Below are positions 21,526-27,849 of a stretch of 34,986 nucleotides of DNA, piece after piece (the first letter of the stretch is position 1; each line of letters begins with the position of its first letter). Under the pieces are notes generated by a model. It was not told the origin of the DNA and did no database searches. It saw nothing but the letters and a program-made list of their open reading frames with translations. Location: NCBI GenBank assembly GCA_030833305.1, contig JAURHL010000002.1:1-34986 (forward strand), in the 5' to 3' direction. Origin of the DNA: Acidimicrobiales bacterium. Lineage in GTDB: Bacteria; Actinomycetota; Acidimicrobiia; Acidimicrobiales; Ilumatobacteraceae. A program made the translations under genes and the position numbers.

Positions 21526-22539
21526 ATGATCGATCCGAATGTGATGCCCGCCAAGCTCGCGGCTTTTCTCTCCACCCACGGAGGGCAGAAGGCCACCGTG
21601 ACGGCTTACGAACCGATGTCGGGCGGCTACAGCCGCCTCATGGCCAAGGCCGCGGTCACCTGGGCCGACGGTCGTTCCGAGCATCTCGTGTTGCGCGGTG
21701 ACCCGCCCCCGGGCAAAGCGATGATGGAGACCGATCGCGCCACCGAATGGGCGCTGTTGAGCGCTCTCGGTCGTGCCGACAGCATCCCCATGCCCAAGGC
21801 CCGTTACTTCGACGCCACCGGTGACGAGCTCGGGACCAAGTGCATCGTGCTCGACTTCGTGGAGGGGCGGTCGTTGCAGTCGCACATCAACGAATGCGAG
21901 CCGGGCGACTACGGGCGTCACACGTTCGACCTCGTCGACACCATGGCCCGGGTGCACTCGATCGATCCGAACGACGTCGGTGACGCCATCGCACGCCCCA
22001 GCGACTGGTCGACCTATCTGAGCGGTCTCATCGATCGATTCCGGCAAGCCGACCGAGCGCACGCGGAGTCCAACCCGTTCCTGCGCTACGTGGCCGAGTG
22101 GCTGGACGCCAACAAGCCCGCGCCCCTGCCCCTGCGCATCGTGCACAGCGACTTCCAGCCCGCCAACATCATGGTGGCGGCCGATGGCAGTCACCAGGTG
22201 ATCGACTGGGAACTCACCCACATCGGTGACCCGCGCGAGGACCTCGGCTATTACGCCGTGTACTCGGCGTCTTCGGGGCCGAGTCTGATCATGAACGATC
22301 CGATGGCGTTTCTGGCTCGGTATCGCGAGAAGACCGGCTTCGGTGAGGACACGGTGAACCTGGCGACCCTCGGTTTCTTTTCGTCGCTGGCCGCCATCTC
22401 GGTGTACGCGCAGATTCTCGCCGGAGCCGCCGCCATGTCCAAGGGTCTCAACTCGGGGATCATGACCACCTACACGCTCAACGCGCTCACCGTCGGTCAC
22501 GCCAACTTCATGGGCGGTTGCGTCGCCCCCACCATCTGA
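21526..22539 (+). CDS. APH-fold kinase, LvaA/ACAD11-like (337 aa)
   Basis: Phosphotransferase of the APH superfamily. The catalytic loop is H207-S-D209-F-Q-P-A-N214 (RIVHSDFQPANIM), and the metal-binding D227 is in VIDWELTHIGDPREDLGYY. The N-lobe has HLVLRGDPPPG. The segment IDWE-x-HIGDP-x-DLG is shared with the kinase domains of ACAD10/ACAD11 and LvaA, which phosphorylate hydroxyl groups of hydroxyacyl-CoAs so that they can be eliminated. GAGGGGGA precedes the ATG. The next gene, 14 bases on, encodes a small helical protein like LvaB, strengthening this reading. It differs clearly from the other kinase at 9079. Confidence 0.88.
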   Translation: MIDPNVMPAKLAAFLSTHGGQKATVTAYEPMSGGYSRLMAKAAVTWADGRSEHLVLRGDPPPGKAMMETDRATEWALLSALGRADSIPMPKARYFDATGDELGTKCIVLDFVEGRSLQSHINECEPGDYGRHTFDLVDTMARVHSIDPNDVGDAIARPSDWSTYLSGLIDRFRQADRAHAESNPFLRYVAEWLDANKPAPLPLRIVHSDFQPANIMVAADGSHQVIDWELTHIGDPREDLGYYAVYSASSGPSLIMNDPMAFLARYREKTGFGEDTVNLATLGFFSSLAAISVYAQILAGAAAMSKGLNSGIMTTYTLNALTVGHANFMGGCVAPTI

Positions 22540-22553
22540 ACCGGAGACGAACC

Positions 22554-23018
22554 ATGTTGTCCAAGCCCACCACCCCGCAGGTCCTCCTCGACTGTCGTCG
22601 CGAGTTGCTCGAGACCATCGATCCCGCGGTCAGCGATCCGAACGTCAAGATCGCCATCCAGATGTTGGAGAACGTTCTGCGGAACTGCGCCGAACGGTCG
22701 GCCCACGAGATCGCGTGGATGCGCGAGGAGTCCGACCTCATGGTCGCGTTCGCGCGCGACGTGAAGTCCGCCGTCGGGTCCACACCCGAGATCGACGCCG
22801 CACTGGCCGCGTACGAGAAGGGTGACAACTCCACGCTCCATCTCGACGCGGTGAGCGACTCGTACAGTCGCGCCGGAGAGTGCCTCTCGGTCGCCATGGA
22901 AAAGGTGTTCGCCGCCGGCCACACCGAGCTTCACCTTCGCGGTCGCGACATCCTCGCTCTGCGTCTGGCCCACGAGGACGCCATCAAGGGCGACTGGGCC
23001 TTCGTCGGTCGCGGCTGA
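22554..23018 (+). CDS. LvaB/DUF6285-like small helical protein, kinase partner (154 aa)
   Basis: A mostly helical protein with no catalytic motif. Its opening TPQVLLDCRRELLETIDPAVSD, followed by IQMLENVLRNCAERSAHEIA, resembles from memory the DUF6285 family, whose members pair with APH-type kinases; LvaB, needed for LvaA activity in Pseudomonas levulinate catabolism, is of this kind. The gene lies 14 bases after the kinase gene with CGGAGA as ribosome binding site, and 5 bases before the ThuA-like gene. The C-terminal part (LHLRGRDILALRLAHEDAIKGDW) is also helical. The family match is by eye; the gene pairing is the strongest support. Confidence 0.65.
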   Translation: MLSKPTTPQVLLDCRRELLETIDPAVSDPNVKIAIQMLENVLRNCAERSAHEIAWMREESDLMVAFARDVKSAVGSTPEIDAALAAYEKGDNSTLHLDAVSDSYSRAGECLSVAMEKVFAAGHTELHLRGRDILALRLAHEDAIKGDWAFVGRG

Positions 23019-23023
23019 CGTCG

Positions 23024-23803
23024 ATGACCATCCGCCTGCACGTCGTCACCGGCGGGCACCCCTTCGTGGCCGCGGACTTCTTCGCCGTGTTCGATTGGTT
23101 GTCGTCGTTCGAGGACGTGGTCTGGACCGCGGTGAACTCACCCTCGGTGCCCGATGTCGACCCACCGGACGTGATCCTGTTTTACGACATGCCCGGACTC
23201 ACGTTCACCCGCGACGCCCAGGCCCCGCTCGAAACGCCGGAGCCCACCGAGGAGCAACGTCGTGTGTTCGCCGAGCTGTGCGAACGAGGAATCGGAATGG
23301 TGTTCATGCACCACGCCGTGGCCAGTTGGCCGGCATGGGAGGGTTTCGCCGAGATGGTCGGGGGGCGTTTCCACTATCGCCCTGGCAGCTTGCGGGGCGT
23401 GGAGTATCCGGATTCGGGTTACGTCTTCGACGTGGCGCACACCGTCGAAGTGCTGGCGCCCGAACACCCCATCTGCGAGGGGCTCGGAGATTCCTTCGTG
23501 CTCACCGACGAGCTGTACTGCTTCCCGGTGTTCGAGGACGACGTGGTGCCGATCATGCGCACTACGTTCCCGGTGGACGAGCCGACGCGCTTCTTCTCGG
23601 CCGACCAGGCCATCCGCGGTCGGCGCAACAGCAACGAGGGCTGGACCCACCCCGCGGGGAGCGCGCTGGTGGCGTGGGTCAAGCGTGTCGGGAACTCGTC
23701 GCTCGCGTATCTGCAGTTCGGAGACGGTCCGACGACGTACGCGGACCCGACGTTCCGACGGATCATCCGCAACGCGGTCCTCTGGTCCGCCCCAACCCCC
23801 TAA
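23024..23803 (+). CDS. ThuA-like (trehalose utilisation) domain protein (259 aa)
   Basis: Class I glutamine amidotransferase-like fold of the ThuA family. Strand LHVVTGGHPF opens the domain, then VILFYDMPG, then the turn GIGMVFMHHAVASWPAWEGF that replaces the catalytic Cys nucleophile elbow of true amidotransferases. FVLTDELYCFPVF follows, and it ends with a strand and helix containing RRIIRNAVLWS. ThuA proteins are found with dehydrogenases and isomerases of sugar or polyol metabolism, and their reaction is poorly known. It is the last gene of the Rieske-kinase operon, followed by the 30-bp inverted repeat. A second ThuA-like protein of nearly equal size is at 29967-30737, also inside a catabolic operon. 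Confidence 0.8.
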   Translation: MTIRLHVVTGGHPFVAADFFAVFDWLSSFEDVVWTAVNSPSVPDVDPPDVILFYDMPGLTFTRDAQAPLETPEPTEEQRRVFAELCERGIGMVFMHHAVASWPAWEGFAEMVGGRFHYRPGSLRGVEYPDSGYVFDVAHTVEVLAPEHPICEGLGDSFVLTDELYCFPVFEDDVVPIMRTTFPVDEPTRFFSADQAIRGRRNSNEGWTHPAGSALVAWVKRVGNSSLAYLQFGDGPTTYADPTFRRIIRNAVLWSAPTP

Positions 23804-23810
23804 CCAAACG

Positions 23811-23877
23811 AAAATGCGACAATTTGTCGCTTTGTGTACACCACCCGTGTACACAAAGCGACAAATTGTCGCATTTT
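23811..23877. repeat. Perfect 30-bp inverted repeat with 7-base loop between convergent operons
   Basis: Arm one is 23811-23840, the loop CCACCCG is 23841-23847, and arm two is 23848-23877, an exact reverse complement. The arms are layered: each carries a near-palindrome (GCGACAATTTGTCGC at 23816-23830 and its complement at 23858-23872) and half of a GTGTACAC box, present whole at 23834-23841 and 23847-23854. Outside, AACCCCC (23794-23800) and GGGGGTT (23884-23890) can extend the pairing. A-runs and T-runs flank the stem (AAAA before, TTTTT after), so each strand reads as hairpin plus U-tract: a bidirectional terminator is the plain reading. The stem is far longer and more AT-rich than needed, and it is the only such element in the window. 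Confidence 0.9.
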
Positions 23878-23888
23878 TGACAAGGGGG

Positions 23889-24527
23889 TTAGGACCAGGT
23901 GTCCCAGCGGACGAACTTCTCGGCGGGAACTCGGGACGCCAGCTTGAAGTCGGTTCCCACGGTGTACGCGATCGGGAACAATCCTGCCTGGGTGTACTTG
24001 TCGAACGGAATGCCCAACAGCTCCGCGGCTTCTTTCTCGTGCGGCAGGTGCAGGGTGGTCCACGCCGAGCCGAGTCCGCGCTCGCGCAGGGCGAGCATGA
24101 AACTCCAGACCGCCGGCAACAGCGAACCCCACGCCGACGCCTGCCCGAACGTCGGGGTGCCGGCGTCGAGTCGTCCGGCGATGAGCGGAATCATCAGAAC
24201 CGGAACCTGGTCGAGAACCTGGGCCAGATGCATCGACGAGTCGACGATGCGCTCGCCTTGGGCGTCGCGCTTGGGGCGATTCGGGTCGTTCACGTACGGG
24301 TAATAGTTCGCTCGGTACATCTCGGCCAGCGCGGTCTTCTTCGCCTGATCCTCGACGAACAACCACCTCCACCCCTGCATGTTGGAACCGGTCGGCGCTT
24401 GATGCGCAATCTCCACGCACTCCATCAACACCTCTCGCTCCACCGGTTTGGTGAGATCCAGACGCTTGCGCACCGCACGGGTCGTGGTGAGCACCTCGTC
24501 GGCGGACAATCCGAGTTTCATGGCCAT
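23889..24527 (-). CDS. Nitroreductase-family flavoprotein (212 aa)
   Basis: FMN-dependent oxidoreductase. The phosphate-binding TTTRAVRKRLD is near the N terminus, and the classic APTGSNMQGWRW follows. The middle helix SAWGSLLPAVWSFMLALRERGLGSAW and the ending GLFPIAYTVGTDFK are also typical. It would reduce enones, quinones or nitro groups with NAD(P)H, or act as a dehydrogenase on ring intermediates. The start at 24527 has AGGAGA five bases upstream. It is the last gene of the TetR-P450 operon, and its stop lies 11 bases from the inverted repeat. It follows the split-barrel flavoprotein gene by 28 bases. Substrate unknown. Confidence 0.9.
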   Translation of the reverse strand: MAMKLGLSADEVLTTTRAVRKRLDLTKPVEREVLMECVEIAHQAPTGSNMQGWRWLFVEDQAKKTALAEMYRANYYPYVNDPNRPKRDAQGERIVDSSMHLAQVLDQVPVLMIPLIAGRLDAGTPTFGQASAWGSLLPAVWSFMLALRERGLGSAWTTLHLPHEKEAAELLGIPFDKYTQAGLFPIAYTVGTDFKLASRVPAEKFVRWDTWS

Positions 24528-24555
24528 GTCGTTCTCCTTAGCGGGACGGGGTGGT

Positions 24556-25074
24556 TCAGGCGTTCTTGGCCTGGGCGGCCATCCATTCGGCGGTGGCCTT
24601 GCCCATCTTGGCGCCGTCGTAGCCGATTCGTTGGGTCGGAGTCACTTCGATGATGACACGACGCGGTGAATCCAGGAACTTGGCGAAGGTGTCACGACGC
24701 GCGACATCCGATCCCATGATGGCCTCGGCCAACTCGGGGTAGAACCACGCCTTGGTCGCATCGTCGTCGTGCAGGGTGCAGGTGCCCTTCCACGTGATCG
24801 CCTTGTTGCGGGGCAACGACGAACCGGTGGACGTGACCACCACGCACACGCGCGGGTCGCGACGGATCGCCGAGATGCGCGCGCGTTGACTGGACGCGGT
24901 CAACCAGAACGAACCCCTGCGCCACACGTACGACATGATCACGCCGACCGGCCACCCCTCCTTGTTGGACCAGATGAAGGTGCACTCGTTGTGCGCGAGC
25001 AGCAACTTCTCCTCCATGTCCTCGTCCAATCCGTAGACGGTGACGTCCTCGTAGTTCTCGGGATGTTCGGCCAT
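24556..25074 (-). CDS. Pyridoxamine 5'-phosphate oxidase-like split-barrel protein (172 aa)
   Basis: Split beta-barrel flavin/F420-binding protein. NECTFIWSNKEGWPVGVIMSYVWR is the first strand pair, followed by GSFWLTASSQRARISAIRRDPRVCVVV, the hallmark cofactor-binding segment with its S-x-R-x-R-x-x-x-I-x-x-DPR pattern. The later part RRVIIEVTPTQRIGYDGAKMGK closes the barrel. Actinobacterial members often use F420H2 to reduce unsaturated compounds; others bind FMN or haem. The ATG at 25074 has GGAGG five bases upstream; a longer TTG-started form at 25086 is unlikely. It lies in the operon between SDR and nitroreductase, suggesting sequential redox steps on one compound. Confidence 0.85.
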   Translation of the reverse strand: MAEHPENYEDVTVYGLDEDMEEKLLLAHNECTFIWSNKEGWPVGVIMSYVWRRGSFWLTASSQRARISAIRRDPRVCVVVTSTGSSLPRNKAITWKGTCTLHDDDATKAWFYPELAEAIMGSDVARRDTFAKFLDSPRRVIIEVTPTQRIGYDGAKMGKATAEWMAAQAKNA

Positions 25075-25107
25075 GTCTTCCTCCAATGTGAGTCGTTCGT
25101 TGCGTGG

Positions 25108-25860
25108 TCAGGATTTCTCGCGCGGCAGGAATTGGCCGGTGTTGGCCGTGATTCCGCCGTCCACCGGCACGACGGCGCCGGTGATGAAACTGGCCGCCGG
25201 GGACACCAGAAAAGCGATGACCGCGGCCACCTCGTCGGCGCGACCCCAACGTTGCATGGGAACCGCGCGTCGCAGACCCTCGTACACCGCCGGAACCGAC
25301 TTGATGCCCGAGGTCATGCCCGTCTCGGTGGGCCCGGGACAGACCACGTTCACGGTGATGGCGTCGGCCGCCAGGTCGAGAGCCGCACCGCGGGCCAGGT
25401 TGATGGCCGCGGCCTTGGCGGTGTTGTAGGGCCACATGTTGGGATCGGCGGCGATACCCGACGTCGATGCCGTGACGACCACCCGCCCACCACCACCGCG
25501 GCGCATCGCGGGCACCGCGGCGCGCAGACCGAGCAACACGGCCCGCACGTTGACCTCCATAGTGCGATCGAACTGTTCGATGGGCATCTCGAGGATGTCA
25601 CCACTGCACGGCATACCGGCGTTGAGAACGATCGAATCCAGCCCACCGAACTCGACGACCGCCATCTCCACCGCGCGACGATTGGTTTCCGGATCGGTCA
25701 CGTCTCCGACCACGGTGGTCACGTTGGTCAGCCGGGAGAGCGACTCGACCGGAGCCCCCGGTCGGTCGACTGCCACGACCGCACCACCTTGTTCGACCAA
25801 CGCCTCGACCGTGGCCAGTCCGATGCCGGAGGCCGCCCCGGTGACGATCGTCGTGCGCAC
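25108..25860 (-). CDS. Short-chain dehydrogenase/reductase (250 aa)
   Basis: Classical SDR of standard length. TGAASGIG is at residues 7-14, VVAVDRPG after strand two suggests NAD preference, and LNAG is near 79-82. Serine in VVTASTSGIA is followed by Y145-x3-K149 (YNTAK), and the closing strand is VVPVDGGITAN. It starts with GTG at 25860, nine bases after the P450 stop. Read on the minus strand, TAGTCT (25867-25872) lies six bases before the GTG, so the gene might also have its own leaderless promoter overlapping the P450 stop codon; read-through from the P450 is simpler. It probably oxidises the alcohol made by the P450. Confidence 0.9.
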   Translation of the reverse strand: MRTTIVTGAASGIGLATVEALVEQGGAVVAVDRPGAPVESLSRLTNVTTVVGDVTDPETNRRAVEMAVVEFGGLDSIVLNAGMPCSGDILEMPIEQFDRTMEVNVRAVLLGLRAAVPAMRRGGGGRVVVTASTSGIAADPNMWPYNTAKAAAINLARGAALDLAADAITVNVVCPGPTETGMTSGIKSVPAVYEGLRRAVPMQRWGRADEVAAVIAFLVSPAASFITGAVVPVDGGITANTGQFLPREKS

Positions 25861-25869
25861 GACCGAAGA

Positions 25870-27090
25870 CTACGCCGTCACCGGGTCGGGGCTTGACCCC
25901 GGCGAACGCACGGTCCAACGGATGGGCAGAGTGGTCAGCCCGCGAAGGATGAACGGTTGATTCACCTTCACCTCTCCGGTCAGTCCCACCGTCTCGAACG
26001 TGTCGATCATCCAACGCAGAGCCAGTTGTCCCTCGCGTCGTGCCAGCACGTTCCCGATGCAGTGGTGCACTCCCCAACCGAACGCCAGATGCGGGCGCGA
26101 ACCGGGTCCGAATCGATTCAAACGAATGGCGTCGGGATCGTCCCACACGCGCGGATCACGGTTGGCGGCGGCGAACAGCAGTTGCATCTTGGTGCCCGCC
26201 GCGATGGTTTCGCCGCGCACCGGACAGTCGCGGCTGTTGGTGCGGAACAATCCTTGTACCGGTGAGTCGTAACGCAGGAACTCCTCCACGGCCCACGGAA
26301 CGAGGTCGGGATCGGCGCGCAGTTCGGCGACCAGACGTGGTTCCGTGATCAAGCGATACAACATGAGGCTCAACAAACTGGCGGTGGTCTCGTGGCCGGC
26401 CACGAGAACCTGTTGACACAGTCGGCGCACCTCGCCGTGGGCCAACTCTCCGGCCAGGTGCGCGCGCGTCAACACCGTCACCAGATCGTCGGGTGGTTCG
26501 GTTCCGGCCTCGAGGTGAGCACGCCGCTCGGCCACCAGATCGTCGACGAGGGCGAAGATCCCCTCGTTCGCCTTCTCGACCAGACGCAGGTCTCCGCCTC
26601 CCAGTCCGTTCACGATGTCGTCGGACCATTGTCCGAACCGATCGCGATCCTCGGCGCGGATGCCGAGCATCTCGGCGATGACGATGGCCGGGAACGGAAA
26701 CGCGAAGAGGTGGACGAAATCTCCTTCACCGTCGGCCGAGAACGCCGCGTCCCAGAGTTGTCGACCGATCTGCTCGACGCGCGGTGCCAACGAAGCGATG
26801 GCCGCGGGACGAAACCCATCCTGCAACACCTTGCGTTGACGTCGGTGGTCCGGATCATCGGCCGATCCGAGCACCCCACCCACCTGATGAAAGACACCGG
26901 GGCCGTCACCGTTCCGCCACAGTTCGGGATCGGTCACCATCGACAACACGTCCTCGTGGCGGCTGACGACGTAGAACGGCGGGTCGAAGGATTCCTCGCG
27001 GTGGATCGGGCATTGTTCGATGAGATGGTGGTGACCCACCGAAGGCTCGAGGTCGTTCGCGTGCTCCAGATGCGAGTACGTCACGGTCAC
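25870..27090 (-). CDS. Cytochrome P450 (406 aa)
   Basis: Soluble bacterial P450 monooxygenase. The I-helix oxygen-binding motif AGHETT is at 231-236, the ExxR pair is E270 and R273 (EEFLRY), and the haem-thiolate cysteine is C344 in AFGWGVHHCIGN. The acid-alcohol pair around ETT is intact, so it should be an active hydroxylase. Length and absence of a membrane anchor fit class I enzymes, which need a ferredoxin and ferredoxin reductase not encoded here. Start is GTG at 27090, overlapping the TetR stop as GTGA. It is thus co-translated with its likely regulator and followed by an SDR. CYP family cannot be assigned by eye. Confidence 0.95.
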   Translation of the reverse strand: MTVTYSHLEHANDLEPSVGHHHLIEQCPIHREESFDPPFYVVSRHEDVLSMVTDPELWRNGDGPGVFHQVGGVLGSADDPDHRRQRKVLQDGFRPAAIASLAPRVEQIGRQLWDAAFSADGEGDFVHLFAFPFPAIVIAEMLGIRAEDRDRFGQWSDDIVNGLGGGDLRLVEKANEGIFALVDDLVAERRAHLEAGTEPPDDLVTVLTRAHLAGELAHGEVRRLCQQVLVAGHETTASLLSLMLYRLITEPRLVAELRADPDLVPWAVEEFLRYDSPVQGLFRTNSRDCPVRGETIAAGTKMQLLFAAANRDPRVWDDPDAIRLNRFGPGSRPHLAFGWGVHHCIGNVLARREGQLALRWMIDTFETVGLTGEVKVNQPFILRGLTTLPIRWTVRSPGSSPDPVTA

Positions 27091-27734
27091 CCCAGAAGTC
27101 CGCGAAGCGCGTCCTTGATCCCCACGATCGCCCGACCCTGTTCGTCGATGTCGTCCGACACCGCATCGGTCAGACCGACGAGCACCGTCAGGATGTAGGC
27201 GAAAACGACCGCCCGACGTTGCGGGGAGATCTCACCCGTCGACACACCCACCTCCACCATGTCGGCGAAGAAGCGCTCACGTTGACGACTGCGCGGCTCG
27301 ACCGACACCCGCATCTCGGGGTGGCGACGAACGTCAACTCGAACGGCACCGAGGAAACGCGCCACCGAGTGATCGGTCCTGTTCATCTCGTGAGCCACGT
27401 CGAGAACCGCCGTGAATTGGTCGACGAACGTGTGACGACCCACGATGGCCTCGCTGAAGCGGGAGTAGACCAGGTCCTGCGTGTACTCGTGAACCGCCAG
27501 GTACAGGTCCATCTTGGATCCGAAGTAGTGATAGAGGGCGCCGGGCGTGACACCGGACCGGGACGCGATCTCACGGTTGGTGGCCACTTCGTAACCCAGA
27601 ACCGAGAACGTCTCGCGCGCGATCCGCAGGATCATGCGCCGGGTGTCGGCCGAATCGGTGTCCGGGGGGCGACCGAGCCTCTTGGCCGACTCCCTCGGCA
27701 CGACGTGCAGCCCGACGGCCTCGCGTTTCCCCAC
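27087..27734 (-). CDS. TetR-family transcriptional regulator (215 aa)
   Basis: One-component repressor. The N-terminal helix-turn-helix reads ILRIARETFSVLGYEVATN followed by REIASRSGVTPGALYHYFGS, the canonical TetR recognition helix ending in YHYFGSK. The C-terminal ligand domain is helical and short. I use the GTG at 27734: CATACT lies exactly six bases upstream and no ribosome binding site is visible. A longer form would run through the promoter region. It is the first gene of the P450-SDR-flavoprotein operon and divergent from the acyl-CoA dehydrogenase operon. A 21-bp palindrome between them covers its -35 region, so autoregulation and control of both operons are likely. Confidence 0.92.
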   Translation of the reverse strand: MGKREAVGLHVVPRESAKRLGRPPDTDSADTRRMILRIARETFSVLGYEVATNREIASRSGVTPGALYHYFGSKMDLYLAVHEYTQDLVYSRFSEAIVGRHTFVDQFTAVLDVAHEMNRTDHSVARFLGAVRVDVRRHPEMRVSVEPRSRQRERFFADMVEVGVSTGEISPQRRAVVFAYILTVLVGLTDAVSDDIDEQGRAIVGIKDALRGLLG

Positions 27735-27740
27735 GAAACG

Positions 27741-27746
27741 AGTATG
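27741..27746 (-). promoter_or_regulatory. -10 hexamer for leaderless tetR-type gene
   Basis: CATACT on the minus strand (one mismatch to TATACT), a six-base gap (CGTTTC), then GTG at 27734. The palindrome at 27754-27774 starts seven bases upstream of it. Confidence 0.5.
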
Positions 27747-27753
27747 ACCGCAC

Positions 27754-27774
27754 CGACCCGCTCGGATCGGGTCG
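27754..27774. promoter_or_regulatory. 21-bp palindrome, probable TetR operator
   Basis: CGACCCG, seven bases (CTCGGAT), CGGGTCG: perfect seven-base arms. It lies in the 115-base gap between the TetR gene and the divergent acyl-CoA dehydrogenase operon, at the -35 position of the TetR promoter. Size and symmetry suit a TetR dimer. Confidence 0.6.
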
Positions 27775-27837
27775 AGCGTCACGTCCCCGACGGGACCAAC
27801 GCCCCGCCACGGTGCGAATACTGATCAGCGGGTCAAT

Positions 27838-27843
27838 TACGGT
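27838..27843 (+). promoter_or_regulatory. -10 hexamer for leaderless acyl-CoA dehydrogenase operon
   Basis: TACGGT, six bases (GGGGTC), then GTG at 27850. Identical hexamer and spacing to those before 1350 and 3699. No Shine-Dalgarno sequence apart from the G-run inside the spacer, which is too close to the GTG to act as one. Confidence 0.55.
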
Positions 27844-27849
27844 GGGGTC

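Noticed and set aside
18154..22500. Single 1,448-codon minus-strand frame covering the CoA ligase and the opposite-strand Rieske/kinase genes
   Set aside because: Only the 3' part (18154-19779) encodes a recognisable ligase with a ribosome binding site and start. The rest is antisense to a Rieske oxygenase and a kinase with intact motifs.
23811..23877. Inverted repeat considered as the end of an insertion sequence or an integron attC site
   Set aside because: No transposase or integrase is near, no second copy or target duplication is visible, and the fully paired arms lack the bulged bases and core sites of attC.
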